Below, piece after piece: positions 1-11,400 of a stretch of DNA of 56,591 nucleotides. The stretch is from contig MU631511.1 in the NCBI GenBank assembly GCA_026770615.1, positions 106,619 to 163,209 of the forward strand, given 5' to 3'. Each line of letters opens with the position of its first letter. The stretch's first letter is position 1. The stretch comes from Pavlovales sp. CCMP2436 (taxonomy: Eukaryota > Haptophyta > Pavlovophyceae > Pavlovales). The translations under genes and the position numbers were made by a program. The notes beneath the pieces are model-generated. The model was not told where the DNA came from and made no database searches. It saw only the letters and a list, made by a program, of their open reading frames with translations.

Positions 1-19
1 CCACGCACACACGTACCAG

Positions 20-2174
20 AATTCGTCGATGTCCTTTCACCTGGACCTGTGGGCCACCGCCGTGCTCTACCACGTCAAGTGGGGCAAGAAGGCCTTCCTG
101 CTCGCCAAGCCCTCCGCGCACAACCTGCGGCTGCTGCAGGCGTGGCAGCGCAGGGGCGAGCCGGACGAGGGGGTGAGCGACGTCCCCGAGATGCGGGACA
201 CAGGCGCGGGAAGAGGGCAGGGCGAGGGGCAGGGCGAGGGAGGGTGGGAGGCGGGGGGGGCTGCCGCGGCGTGCTTCAGCTTCCCGGCGGGCCTGCAGGA
301 CGTGCGCTTCGCCGTGCTGGTGGAGGGGTCGTCGCTGCTCATCCCCGCCGGCTGGATCCACGCGGTGTTCACGCTCGAGGACTCGTGCGCGCTATGATAT
401 GATATGTGCCATGAGATGATATGATGTGATGCACGCACTGCCCTCCTCTCTGCAGGATGCCCCCCTCCCCTCTGTGACTCATGCCGTGCGCAACTTGGAC
501 GATTCGTGAGCGCACACTTTTTTCTTTTTTTTTTTACTCACTGCCCACCTCTCTGTATGGTTCATCCTATAGCACTCGTAAGACCACGCACTGCTCATTC
601 ATATCCCCTGTATGTTGTCCCTTGCTGGCTGTGATTCACGCTGTGCCTGTGGAGGAGCTGAGAGCGCTGCCAAAAGAACTCTTATTAAAAAAAGCTGCCT
701 GCCGAGTCTGCTGCCCCTTCCCCTCTTCCTCTCCTCCCCTGTTCCCTCCCCCTGTCCTCTCCTGCCTAGCCTACCCCCTGCTGTCCTCAACCGCCGACTA
801 TCGTCCCTCGTTTCGCTTCTCTCAGCTGTGCTCCCCTTCCTTCCTTCCTCTTTTTTTAAATATTATAGTTTTGTTCTTATTTCTCATTTTCTCATTTATT
901 TTTAGTATTATTTCAAAAAATCCCTAGCTTTTCCGCTATGCTTCCCTGTCTTTCGCCTTCTGCTTCGATTCCCTGTCTTTCGCCTTCTGCTTCGATTCCC
1001 TGTCTTTCGCCTTCTGCTTCGATTCCCTGTCTTTCGCCTTCTGCTTCGATTCCCCTGCCTCGCCTCTACTGGCTGTGCTCTGACTACTCCCCTGTGCTAT
1101 ACTGAAATATGTTCTACTCGCATAATGCGAACATGCACAAAATTAGACTCTGCTTAAACTTCCACACGGATTGTATTAATAAATGAAGCATAATATAATA
1201 AAAGTAAGCTGCATGTCTTCGATAGCAACTTATACTCGCGCTATTACATAGTATGATGACTATTATCATTCTGATTCTATTCGTGTAATTACTCTGTTTC
1301 TTAGGTGCGTCTTCGGCTGGAACTTCCACACCGGCGCGCAGCTGCAAACGTCGCTGCCCCTCGTGCTCGCAGACTGGGGCGGCAGCGGAGGGGAGATGTG
1401 CGCGCGAGCCACACACACACGCACACACACACGCACGCACACACACACATACATGCACGCGCGCGCACACACACAAATGACAAATGTAGAATATCGTATT
1501 AATGAATATCGTATTATTGAATATCGTATTATTGATGAACTGTCTCACCGAGTGCGTCGATTGCATCTTGCACCTTCCATCTCGCACCTTCCATCTTGCA
1601 CCTTCCACCTTCCACCTTCCATCTCGCACCTTCGCGCCGGAGTCGGCTTGCCTGCTGCTGCCCCCCGCCTGCTCAGCGTTGGGTGTGTTGAGTGTGTATC
1701 TCTGTTGTGAGTGCATCCCACTCTCACCAATTGATCTAGATGATGCATGTGTGTGAGTGCAGGCAGCAGGTGAAGGCCTTCTCGCTGAAGGAGCTGGTCA
1801 GTGCGCTGTGGGACCTGGCAGAGGCGGTGGTTGGCGCAGACGATGCCGCCGCCTTCGTGCACGCCGAGCCGCTCCCCGCCGCCGCCGCCGCCGCCATTGC
1901 CACGTCCAGCGCCTTGGCCGACGCCGCCGACGAGCCGCTGGCGCGCCTCGTGGCGGATGCGCAGCGCTCGCCCGCCGTGGCGCTCGCGATGCAGACAGTG
2001 GCGGCCTTCCTGAGCGCGCAGCACACCGGCACCTCGCAGATGCGCTGCCGCAACAGCGAGACGCTGCGCAGACTGAAGGAGCTGGCGGCCCGCGTGCTCG
2101 AGCGGAATAGCGGGCCGGCTGTCGAGGCGGGGACAGCGCCGATCAACCACCGCACCACGTACTGCACACCGTGA
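20..2174 (+). CDS. JmjC-domain lysine demethylase-like protein (KDM2/KDM7 type), 5' partial
   Basis: Three exons are visible: 20-384, 1305-1397 and 1763-2174 (stop TGA 2172-2174); earlier exons lie left of the window. Exon 1 starts after an AG at 18-19 and carries the JmjC Fe-binding pair H-x-D (SFHLDLW), the 2-oxoglutarate lysine region (YHVKWGKKAF) and the LIPAGWIHAVFTLEDS stretch typical of KDM2/PHF8 enzymes. Exon 2 continues as CVFGWNFHTG, which supplies the distal histidine, but two residues differ from the usual GGNFLH spacing. Exon 3 is a helical region (AFSLKELVSALWDLAEAVV) without a domain I can name. The 384/1305 junction (phase 2) is well supported. The 1397/1763 junction is one of two frame-compatible choices. 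Family members remove methyl groups from histone lysines in the nucleus; that this one is active is inference. Intron 1 holds decayed copies of the exon 1 end. Confidence 0.8.
477..665 (+). repeat. Two decayed copies of the JmjC exon 1 end inside intron 1
   Basis: The exon 1 end (codons for IHAVFTLEDS at 349-384) recurs at about 477-512 as THAVRNLDDS, and more weakly at about 629-660 as VIHAVPVEEL. The first copy aligns without gaps over about 38 nt at roughly two thirds identity, and the GT donor context (GATTC|GTGAGC) is in register. Neither copy keeps an open frame into exon 2, so they look like relics, not alternative exons. Confidence 0.6.
941..1047 (+). repeat. 27-bp tandem repeat, four units
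   Basis: Units begin at 941, 967, 994 and 1021, with core CCCTGTCTTTCGCCTTCTGC. They are nearly identical and lie in the first intron of the JmjC gene. No coding potential. Confidence 0.9.
1411..1475 (+). repeat. (CA)n/(CG) microsatellite
   Basis: An alternating ACACAC/ACGCAC run directly downstream of JmjC exon 2, inside its second intron. Confidence 0.9.
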
Positions 2175-3210
2175 AGGTGACGCGCGGGCGGGACGGCCGA
2201 CCCACGAGGTGTATTTGCATTCTAACCAAATTGTACAACAAGAACGAACTCTAGTTACATTGCAAAATGTTAGATGACTGGGCGTTTCATTGCTGACCTG
2301 AGCAAGGTCTTTACGTGCCCATCTCGCGCTTTATGTACCTTGCGGCGCTGCAGCCTCTTCTTGCCGCAGACCTGCAACGACCGGTACACTGTTAAACGCG
2401 CGCGCTACACAAAGCCTCAGTACGGTCGCCCGGCTCTTAGAAAAGGCGTAACGTACGAAGAATATTCCCCCCCGAGCAGGAGGCTCGTGGGAAGCCGGGG
2501 GCCCGGTCATATGTTCTTCGTAGGGCCCTGAGCGAGAGATAACAGTGCGGCGCGCGCGTACGCCGTTTGTATTTTATTATAATAAACAAAATAAGTAGTT
2601 GCGCGCTACGCAACTACGCGCGCGCGCGCCGCGCGCGTAGCACTACGCGTTTGCAGACGTAATATCCATGCTTTCAGCCCTAGGGAACACTCCCTCAAAT
2701 TTGCAAACCCAAATGGAGCTGTTGGCTAGGAGTTATGGCCACTACCATTTTTTTGTTATTACAAAAAATGGTAGTAACTCCTGGCCAACAGCTCTATTGG
2801 GTAAAAAATAGATTTTTTACGGTTACTACAATTATAACTGCTGGCCAAAACTCTAGTTTTAAGTTATAATCGTAGTAACCGTAAAAAAATATTTTTGAGC
2901 TGTGTCTAGTTTGCGCGCGTAGCTGCGGTGCCGGGCGCACGGGAAATTAGTGAGCGCGGAGGTTAAAACGGTTTAAAAGGGCAAAAAAAATGTTCGCTAG
3001 CGAAAGGGGCCTCCGGCAACGCCTCCGGCAGGGCCCTCTCGGGGGGGGGGCTCCGGGGGCCCATTGGAAGCTTTGGGTGATATTCTAAGAGCCGGACGGT
3101 CGCGCCCGTGCCTGCTGACCACCTGCTGCCGCGTAGCTGTTAGTTACAGCCTCGCTTCGTTGCCAGGCCCACCAAAACATTGCGCCAACTCGGCTGGCCA
3201 ACTCTCCGCC
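2175..3210. other. Intergenic region between JmjC gene and VPS34
   Basis: No convincing gene. An 85-codon open frame (2274-2531, +) with an ATG matches nothing I know. The stretch 2453-2523 is an imperfect inverted repeat (TACGAAGAA...TTCTTCGTA). The stretch 2580-2650 is an alternating CG-rich, self-complementary run. It presumably holds the 3' UTR of the upstream gene and the promoter of VPS34; I see no clear promoter element. Confidence 0.5.
2716..2888. repeat. Two adjacent long hairpins (MITE-like inverted repeats)
   Basis: Hairpin 1 pairs 2716-2754 with 2763-2794 (arm starts GAGCTGTTGG, ends in a T run) around an 8-nt loop. Hairpin 2 pairs 2813-2839 with 2862-2888 (arm TTTTTTACGGTTACTAC...). 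The two are not copies of each other, but both contain CTGGCCAA and a CTCT motif next to an arm. I see no TSD. They could be two diverged miniature inverted-repeat elements or one four-arm structure upstream of VPS34. Confidence 0.75.
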
Positions 3211-5408
3211 ATGCCGGCAGCGGCGCGCCCGCTGCCGCCGGCCGTGGCCGAGCGCGTGGTTGACAGCCTCGGGCACGCGCAGGACGCGGCGGTGGCACCA
3301 CTATACTTTCTGAGCAGCGACGTCGCGCTGCCTGTGCGCCTGCGCGTCAGCGAGGTGCGCGGCACGTTTCCGCTCGGCGCGGGCGCGGCAGAGGACGAGA
3401 CATTCGCGCAGCGCTTCGCGCGGCACGTGGGCGCGGCGAGCGCGGACGTGCACGTCTCGTGCCAGCTCTTCTCGCGCGGCCGCCCACTCTGCGCCGCGCA
3501 GCGTACGGGGAGCACGGCGGGCGACTCGCTGCGATGGCTCGAGTGGCTTAGCTTCCCGGCGGCCTACCGTGACCTCGGCCCCGACGCGGAGGTCCGCATC
3601 TCCCTCTTCGCGCCGCGCGGCCCGGGCGTGGCCGTGTGCGCGGGGCGCGCGGTGCTCAAGCTCTTCAACGAGCGCGGCCACCTGCGCGTCGGCCAGAAGG
3701 AATTGCCCATGCCGCTCGACGCCGTCGACTCGGACGGCGCCGCCACGCAGTCCTCGCTGCTCGCGCACGCCGCGTCGGCGCAGGCCGAGGCGGAGGCGGT
3801 GGAGGCGGAGCTGCAGCGCGTCGAGCGCGCGCTGCGCCACCGCGAGCTCGCCGCGGCGCGCTGGAGCTCGTCCGCCGCGTCCGCCTCCTCGGCGTGCGGC
3901 GGCCTCGCCGGCGGAGCGAGTGGGATGTGTCTCGTCCCTCCCTCCGCGGGCGGCGGCGGCGCGACAGTGGTGCTGCCCACGGACGGCCTCTCCACCACTT
4001 CCTCGTGCTGCGCCTCGGCGATGGCGGGCGAGCAGGTCCTTTTATTATTATTATTATTACTATTATTACTCGAGCAGGTCCTGCACCCCCCTGCAGCTGT
4101 TGCTACTACTTATTACTTCAGCATTATTATTATTATTAGCGCAACCCCCTGCAACCGCCTATCGCCTCCCAGCACCCATGCACTCGAGGGTCTCCTCATC
4201 CAGCACCCTCTCCTTCCCCCCCCACACTCACAGGCGTTGCCGTGGCTGGACCGGCTTGTGTACCGAGAGCTAGAGCAGCTGCAGACGCAATCCGCCGAGC
4301 ACACGCCCCGCCTGGCCCTGTGCGTAGAGCTGCCGCGCATCGAGCACACCGTGTGCTACTTGGACGCACTGCACACGCGCGCATTGCCTGCGCGGCCTGT
4401 CGTCTGCGCGCTGCCTGCCGCTCAGATCGCCTCGCAGCCCGCCTCGCTCCCAACTCGAATCAGCGCGCACGCACCGGCCGCCATCGCGAAAGGCAGCGCC
4501 GCCGCAGCAGCAGCAGCAGCCGGTGGTGGCGAGGCGGGGGAGCGCTGGTGGGCGAGAGTGGCGGACGAGGTAGCAACCTCAGCAACATCCTCCCCCCCCC
4601 TCCCAGAGAAGAAGAAGAAAAAGAGTCAGCAACAGTAACAATGACACCCCCTAGAAATAAAAAATCATAATAACACATAATAAATAATGCATAATGCATA
4701 ATGCATAACACATAATTAATAGCAAATAATCAAAAAAAATAATCAATAACAACTGACAGGGGGTGGGTGTGGACGAGGCGGCGCAGCTCTTCCGCAACAA
4801 GCTCGCGAGAGCCGCCCCCGTGGATGAGGGGGGAGTCACCGCGGCACCCGATGCGAGCGAGCGAGCCCAAATCAGGCGCGTGGTTGCTGCTTCGTACAGA
4901 CGTCCCCCCCATTAAATACCGACAACAATCCCCTCCCCTCCCCCTCCCCCCCCTTTGCAGACGGGTGCTCGCCGCCCCCCCCACGCACCACCTGAGCCCG
5001 GCGGAGAAGGAGACGCTCTGGCGCTTCCGCTCCTCCCTGCTGCCCGAGCGGAAGGCGCTCGGCAAGTTCCTGCGCTGCGTGGACTGGCAGGACCCGAGGG
5101 AGGTGGGCGTGGTGCGCAGGTATATTCATTCCTCCTTTATTATTCATTCCTCATTTATTATTCATTCCTCATTTATTATTCATTCCTCATTTATTATTCA
5201 TTCATTCATTTCTCATTCATTTTTGTAGTAGATTTTTTTCTTTACTGAATGGGCAGTTGAGTATGTTGCCTGACTTCTTTTCTTTTTTCTCTTTCGAATG
5301 TGTGCGTAGGCTGTTGCCGGATTGGGCGCCCCCAGCCGTCGACGATGCGCTCGAGCTCCTCAGCCGCACATTCGCACACGCAGACCCGCTCGTGAGAAGG
5401 TACTGTAC

Positions 5409-5474
<66 letters not shown>

Positions 5475-8400
5475 TACTTCATTTACGTTCTACTTCATAA
5501 AGGAATGACTTTAATTCATTCGTTGAGTGTCGTAATTGAATTATTTTGCACGCGCAGACCCGCTTACGCGCAAGTTTTCAGGTTTTCAGGGCTTTTTGTA
5601 TTAAAAAAGATCCTGGGCTGCCTGATTGGATTGCGTTGCATTTGAACACGCTGCAATACTCACGCCGGCCCTATGTGACACTCACCCGTGCCGTGTGACA
5701 CCCATGCCCCATCTGCGTGACATATCTGCGTGACATCTGTTTGCCATGTGCGTGGCAGGGGTTCGCCTTTTTTTCAATCGTGCTTCTTTGGGCTGCTTGC
5801 CATCCATATCATCCTCCTCCTCCTCCTGTGCGTAGGTACGCCGTCTGCTGCTTGGCGCGTGCCTCGGACGCGCAGCTTCTGTCGTACCTGCTGCCGCTCG
5901 TGCAGGCGCTCCGCTACGACCCCCCTTCCGTGCAGGCAGATGGCCCTGCTGCGGGAGGGGGCGAGGGCGCGCTGGCGGCTGCGCTGGCGGAGGGGGGGGA
6001 GGGCGGGGGCGAGCTGTCTGCGCTGGCGGCCTATTTAGTGGCGCGCGCCTCCAGCAACTTTGAGGTGGCCGTGGCACTGCACTGGTGCGATCATCATTTA
6101 TTTATTTGTTATTTGTTATTATGGTTTATTTATTATTTATTTTATTATTTGTTATTTGTTATTTATAAATGGTGCGCCTCTTTCACTTCTCACTTAACCT
6201 TTTTTTTTTTTTTTTTGCTGTGATACAGTGGTGCGCCTCTCTGCTGATGACACGACCTTATGAGCTATCTCACTTTTGTGTTCTTTGGTGCAGTGATGCA
6301 TTGGTGCGCCTTTGATTCGCTTCAGCTTGCTCACTCGTTCGCTTCGTTTACTCGCTATAATCATTTATTTGTTCATGAATCTATGCACTCGCGCCCTTTG
6401 GTGCATGGCTGCATTCGTTGATTTGTTCGATTTGTTTGAAATTTGTGCATGAGCCGCAGCACTTGTACGCCGCATTTTTTTTTTTTTTTTTTTATGCACT
6501 GAATGATGCATCAATTTATTTATTAGCTCTGGCCCTCACAAACAACGACCTCCTCACTCCTCCCTCACCCCCCCTACCCCCACCCCCCACATACACACAG
6601 GTACCTGCTGGTTGAGATGCGCATGGCTGCCGCTGCACTCGGCCTGCCGGCTGCAGGCGGAGGGGGCGAGGAGAGGCGAGTGGACATCTTCCCCAGAGAA
6701 GAGAGAGGGGGCGGGGGAGGGGGGGCGGGGGGCGGTCCGGAGCTGGGTGCGCTGCCGGGTGCGGGCGGAATGTTCGGACGAGTGCACGGAGCCTTTGTGC
6801 GCTCTCTGGCCGCGACGGAGGGGGGAGCGCGCACACTCACAGTACTCGCTAGACAGGTGCTCCATACCACTACTACAACAACAACTACTACTGCTGCTAC
6901 TACTGCTGCTAATACTACTACTACTACTGCTGCTACTACTACTACTACTGCTACTGCTAACAATACTACCACTACTTCTACCACCACTACTAATAAGACT
7001 ACTACTACTTCTACGTGCAGGTGGCCTTTGTGGCGGCGCTCTCCTCCCTCGCGCGTGCCGTCCGCTCCTCCGCCGAGCCACGGCCGCGCAAGATCGAGCG
7101 GCTCCGACTGCGGCTCGCAACGGAACAGGTGTTTGCTTATGGAATTTAATTTAGTTATTACGTATAGAATTATTTTTATTTGTTTAATACTTATTTAATT
7201 TGCTTATGTAATTTACTTAATTTGTTTACATATTTAATTTAGTTTGCTTAATATTTAGATAGTTTGTTTGGAAATTATTTAATTATTGAATAGATTTTAT
7301 TTGAAAATTTAAATTTATTTGATTCGTTTATAGAATTGATTTCGCTCGAGTCCTCTCGTATGTATTCACATTTTTATTATTTATTCTTTGTTATTTATTC
7401 TTTGTTATTTATTCTTTGTTATTTATTCTTTATTCTTTGTTATTTGTTATTTATTCTTTATTCTTTGTTCTTTGTTATTTATTCTTTGTTATTTATTCTT
7501 TGTTATTTATTATTTATTCTTTGTTATTTATTATTTATTCTTTGTTATTTGTTATTTATTCTTTATTCTTTATTCTTTGTTATTTATTCTTTGTTATTTA
7601 TTCTTTGTTATTTGTTACTTTTTGCTTATCGAGCGTTTGAGGCTGCGGCTTGTAATATGTTTCTTATTTGTCATTTCCTTGTTTCTAAACTGCTTTTTTT
7701 CTTCTTTTGTTTCTTCTTCTTTTTATTTCCTTTTCTTGCATCCAGGGATCGCTTGGTGCACTGCTCTCGATAGATGACCCGTTGCCGCTGCCGCTTGAAC
7801 CTGCCGTGTGCGCGCTGGGTGAGAACTGCAGCAATTACGCAAAGAACTATAGCAATCATGCAGATAAAGAACGAGAACGAGAACAATACTCCGATCACAA
7901 TCATGCTAACAATGCTGACAATAGCAACGATCATGATGGTGGTAGCAACGATAAAAGAACTATTATAAAAAAAAAGGAACGAAGCTGCTCTCATTTCTCT
8001 CATTGTGTCGTTGATATTATTTGCGGATAAGAATGCTAACATAGTCATTCTTACGACTGCTGCTGGTGCTCCTCCTCCTCCTCCTGCTGCTACCGACAAT
8101 AACAGCAATGACGATCACAATAATGAGAATGACGATCACAATATTAATCACAATGATGCCAATGATGACAATGATGATGACATTGATGATCACAATGCAC
8201 AATGACGATGGCAATCATATTATCACAATCATATCACAATCATGTTAATTGATCATGTTTTCAGGTGCGGCTGCGGAGGGCTCCACGATCTTCAAGAGCG
8301 CGCTCTCACCTCTCGGTAAGGATTCAGGAAAGCTGATTCTTCATATTCTGTGCTGTGTCCTTTCTACAGTAATCATAAGAAGAATCATTATTTACAACAA

Positions 8401-11400
8401 CAAAGATCCAAAAAGAATACTACAGTAATCATAAGAAGAATCATTATTTAATCATCATCAACATCATAACTCACAATAATCATAACACCACCAACACCAA
8501 AACCAACAACAACACCAACAACAACACCAACACCACCACCACCACCGCTGGCAGGATTTTGCTTCCTCGTCACTCATCACAACTCTCATCATCATAACCG
8601 CAACTCTCATCATCATAATCATAACTCTCATCATCGCAACTCTCATCACAACTCTCGTCAACAGGTCTCTGCTTTCTCGTCACGCAGGCGGAATCGGCGG
8701 ACGCGTCAGGAGGGGGAGGAGGAGGGGGAGGAGGAGGAGAGAGGGGCTCCGGAGGGGGGGGAGGGGGAGCGGGAGGGGGAGCGTCAGACGCGCGGCCGCC
8801 GTCGCGTCGGTTGGCGCGCTCCGACCCCTCGCTGTACAAACTCATCTTTAAAAACGGAGACGACTTGCGACAGGACCAACTGGTGGGCTTTTTTTTTTTT
8901 TAAGTGTGTGTGTGTGTGTGTGTGGTGGTGGTGGTGGGGGGGGGGGTGAGGCAAGAATTTGACTGGCAATAAATCATCGTCACAATTAATATCATCATCA
9001 TAATCATATTAACAATAAATCAAAATCTTAATCATACCAACCACCACTACCGCTAATCCCAACAACAACAATCATCACCACCATCACCATCACAAACAGG
9101 TGACGCAGATCGTGGCGTTGATGGACTCGCTGCTCAAGAAGGAGGGGTTCGACCTCAAGCTGACTCCGTACGCCGTGCTGCCCACCGGTCCGTCGGAGGG
9201 GTTAGTTCAGTTTGTTGATGGATCTCAATCTTTAGCAGAGGTGCGTGCTTCGTGTTCCTCTTTCTTCTTCTTACATTCGCGTGTGTCTTGGAGGGGCTGG
9301 TGCAGTTGGGCGGCTCTCGGTCGATGGCAAAGGTGCTGCACACTTTTTAATAACAGAGGCACACTTGTCAATTTAATATCATTTTTTATTTATTTATTTC
9401 GTTAGAGGGACGGTCTTTGTTGACGGCCCGAAATATCTTGCACAGGTGCGGGTGATTACTATTAAGAGAGTAGAGGTGCGCGAGAGATCTGCCTCTTTTT
9501 TTTTTTTTTTTTTTTTTTACGTGTTCTGTGACATGCCGTGCTCATTTATTGCGTGATGATTAATTATGCACGGTTTATTGATTATTTGGGTGCTGTCCAT
9601 CATCAACATCCTTTTCGAACGATCATGATTAGACTACTCATTTGATTGATTCATACTGCTAACAGGTGCGGGCCACCGAACGGGGGGGCATCGCCTCTCT
9701 CTGCCACTACTCTGATGTCACATGTATGACTTGCTTACTCAACGAACAGGTGCTGGCCACCAACAACAACAACATCCGTCTCTTTCTGCAGCGGCACCAG
9801 CCGTCGGACACAGAACCGCACGGTAACCTCTTCTGTGTTTCTTTAATTTCTATCATTTCTTTATTTATTCATTTATTCATTCATTTATTCATTTTCACGC
9901 CAGCCGTCGATGACGGAGCTGAACGAATAATGATTCTTATTTTTTATAAATATTTAAACTTATTCGTAGATACATTCATATTCATCTAAGCATGCGTGTA
10001 CATCTACGAATAAGTATAAATATAATAATAAATAATATAAATACAAAATAGAATAAGACATATCCAACTAAGCTTAATGCTACTACTTGTACAAAAGCAA
10101 CTTCTAAGAACTTCTGACAGGCACACGGGCAGAGTCCCTCACTTTGTAGCAACAATACTCCATACTCCATACTCAATCAACCACCATGTACCGGCAGGCA
10201 TACGCGCAGAGGCCCTTACCACCTTCGTCAAGTCGTGTGCGGGCTACTGCGTGATCACCTACTTGCTCTCAGTGGGCGACCGGCACTTGGTAACGGATTA
10301 CAGAAGATTCATAATATGATTCACTACCAAGGAATATGAATAACGACAGGCACTTGGAAACTGCCTGTCATAATAATCGCGACAATAATAACAACAATAA
10401 CACTTACAGATCCAGGACAATCGTCTTAACTTGTTGTTCTGATTTAGTTTTTGTTTTTGTTATTCATTACGATTGATCAAATGGACCCAGGATAATATTA
10501 GTACTTATTGTAACTGTGTGCTTTTGTTTTTGTTCTCGTTATTCGTTATGATGGTCGCATGCATCCTGGACAACCTCATGCGTTGTTATTCATTATGATT
10601 GATCAATCAATGCGTCCAGGATAATTTGATTATTTATTATTCATGTACGAATCAGGATAATTTGATGCTCACTCCGGCGGGGGAGCTCTTCCACATCGAC
10701 TTCGGCTACATCCTCGGCCGGGACCCCAAGCCGCTGCCACCTCCCATGAAGCTCTGTCGCGAGATGGTGGAGGTAGTCTTGACCCCCCCCCCCACCCACC
10801 CCACCCCCCAATTAATGAAAATGATGATGACGATGATGATAATGACAACAACAACACTAATAAAAAAAAAAAAAAAAAAAAATGCGAATACGAATGCGAG
10901 CAGGCGATGGGCGGTGCTGACTCTGCGCACTACACCGACTTCAAAGGCATCTGCTGCGAGGTGCGTATGTGCGTGTGCGTGCGTGTGTGCGTGTGCGTCG
11001 TGTGTGCGTGCGAGTGTGCGTGTGTGCGTGTGTGCGTGTGTGCGCGTTGTGTGTGCATTGTGTGCGTGCGTGTGTGCGTGTGAGTTTGCGTGCGTGTGTG
11101 CGTGCGTGTGTGCGTGTGTGCGTGTGTGCGTGCGTGCGTGTGTGTGTGCGTGCGTGTGTGCGTGCGTGTGTGCGTGTGTGCGCGTTGTGTGTGCATTGTG
11201 TGCGTGTGTGTGTGCGTGCGTGTGTGTGTGCGCGTGCGTGCGTCTATGTGTCGCACGTTTCGCCTGAGCTTCAACTGTTTAACACTGTGAACTTGCTCTT
11301 ATCAAGAAAAATTATCTCGTTCAACTGAACTGCTTTTCTGGCAGTGTCATCATTATCGAGAGGACCTCGTTTTTTCTCGCAAAAATATGTTTCAAACCGA

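Noticed and set aside
3064..3210. Extended start for VPS34 at 3064
   Set aside because: The codon at 3064 is TTG and the added residues do not resemble the family; ATG 3211 is the first ATG in frame.
5101..5230. CRISPR-like array (repeats at 5121-5215, also 941-1047)
   Set aside because: Units are contiguous minisatellites without spacers, inside introns of a eukaryotic gene.
7336..7777. Long Leu/Phe/Tyr-rich 'membrane protein' frames
   Set aside because: They are translations of the TTATTTATTC repeat in VPS34 intron 8.
9286..9445. Mutually exclusive alternative exons of VPS34
   Set aside because: No in-frame acceptor for the extra copies and their lengths and phases disagree; kept as duplication relics pending RNA data.
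10930..11328. Cys/Val- and Thr/His-repeat frames on both strands
   Set aside because: Products of the (TG)n microsatellite in intron 16.
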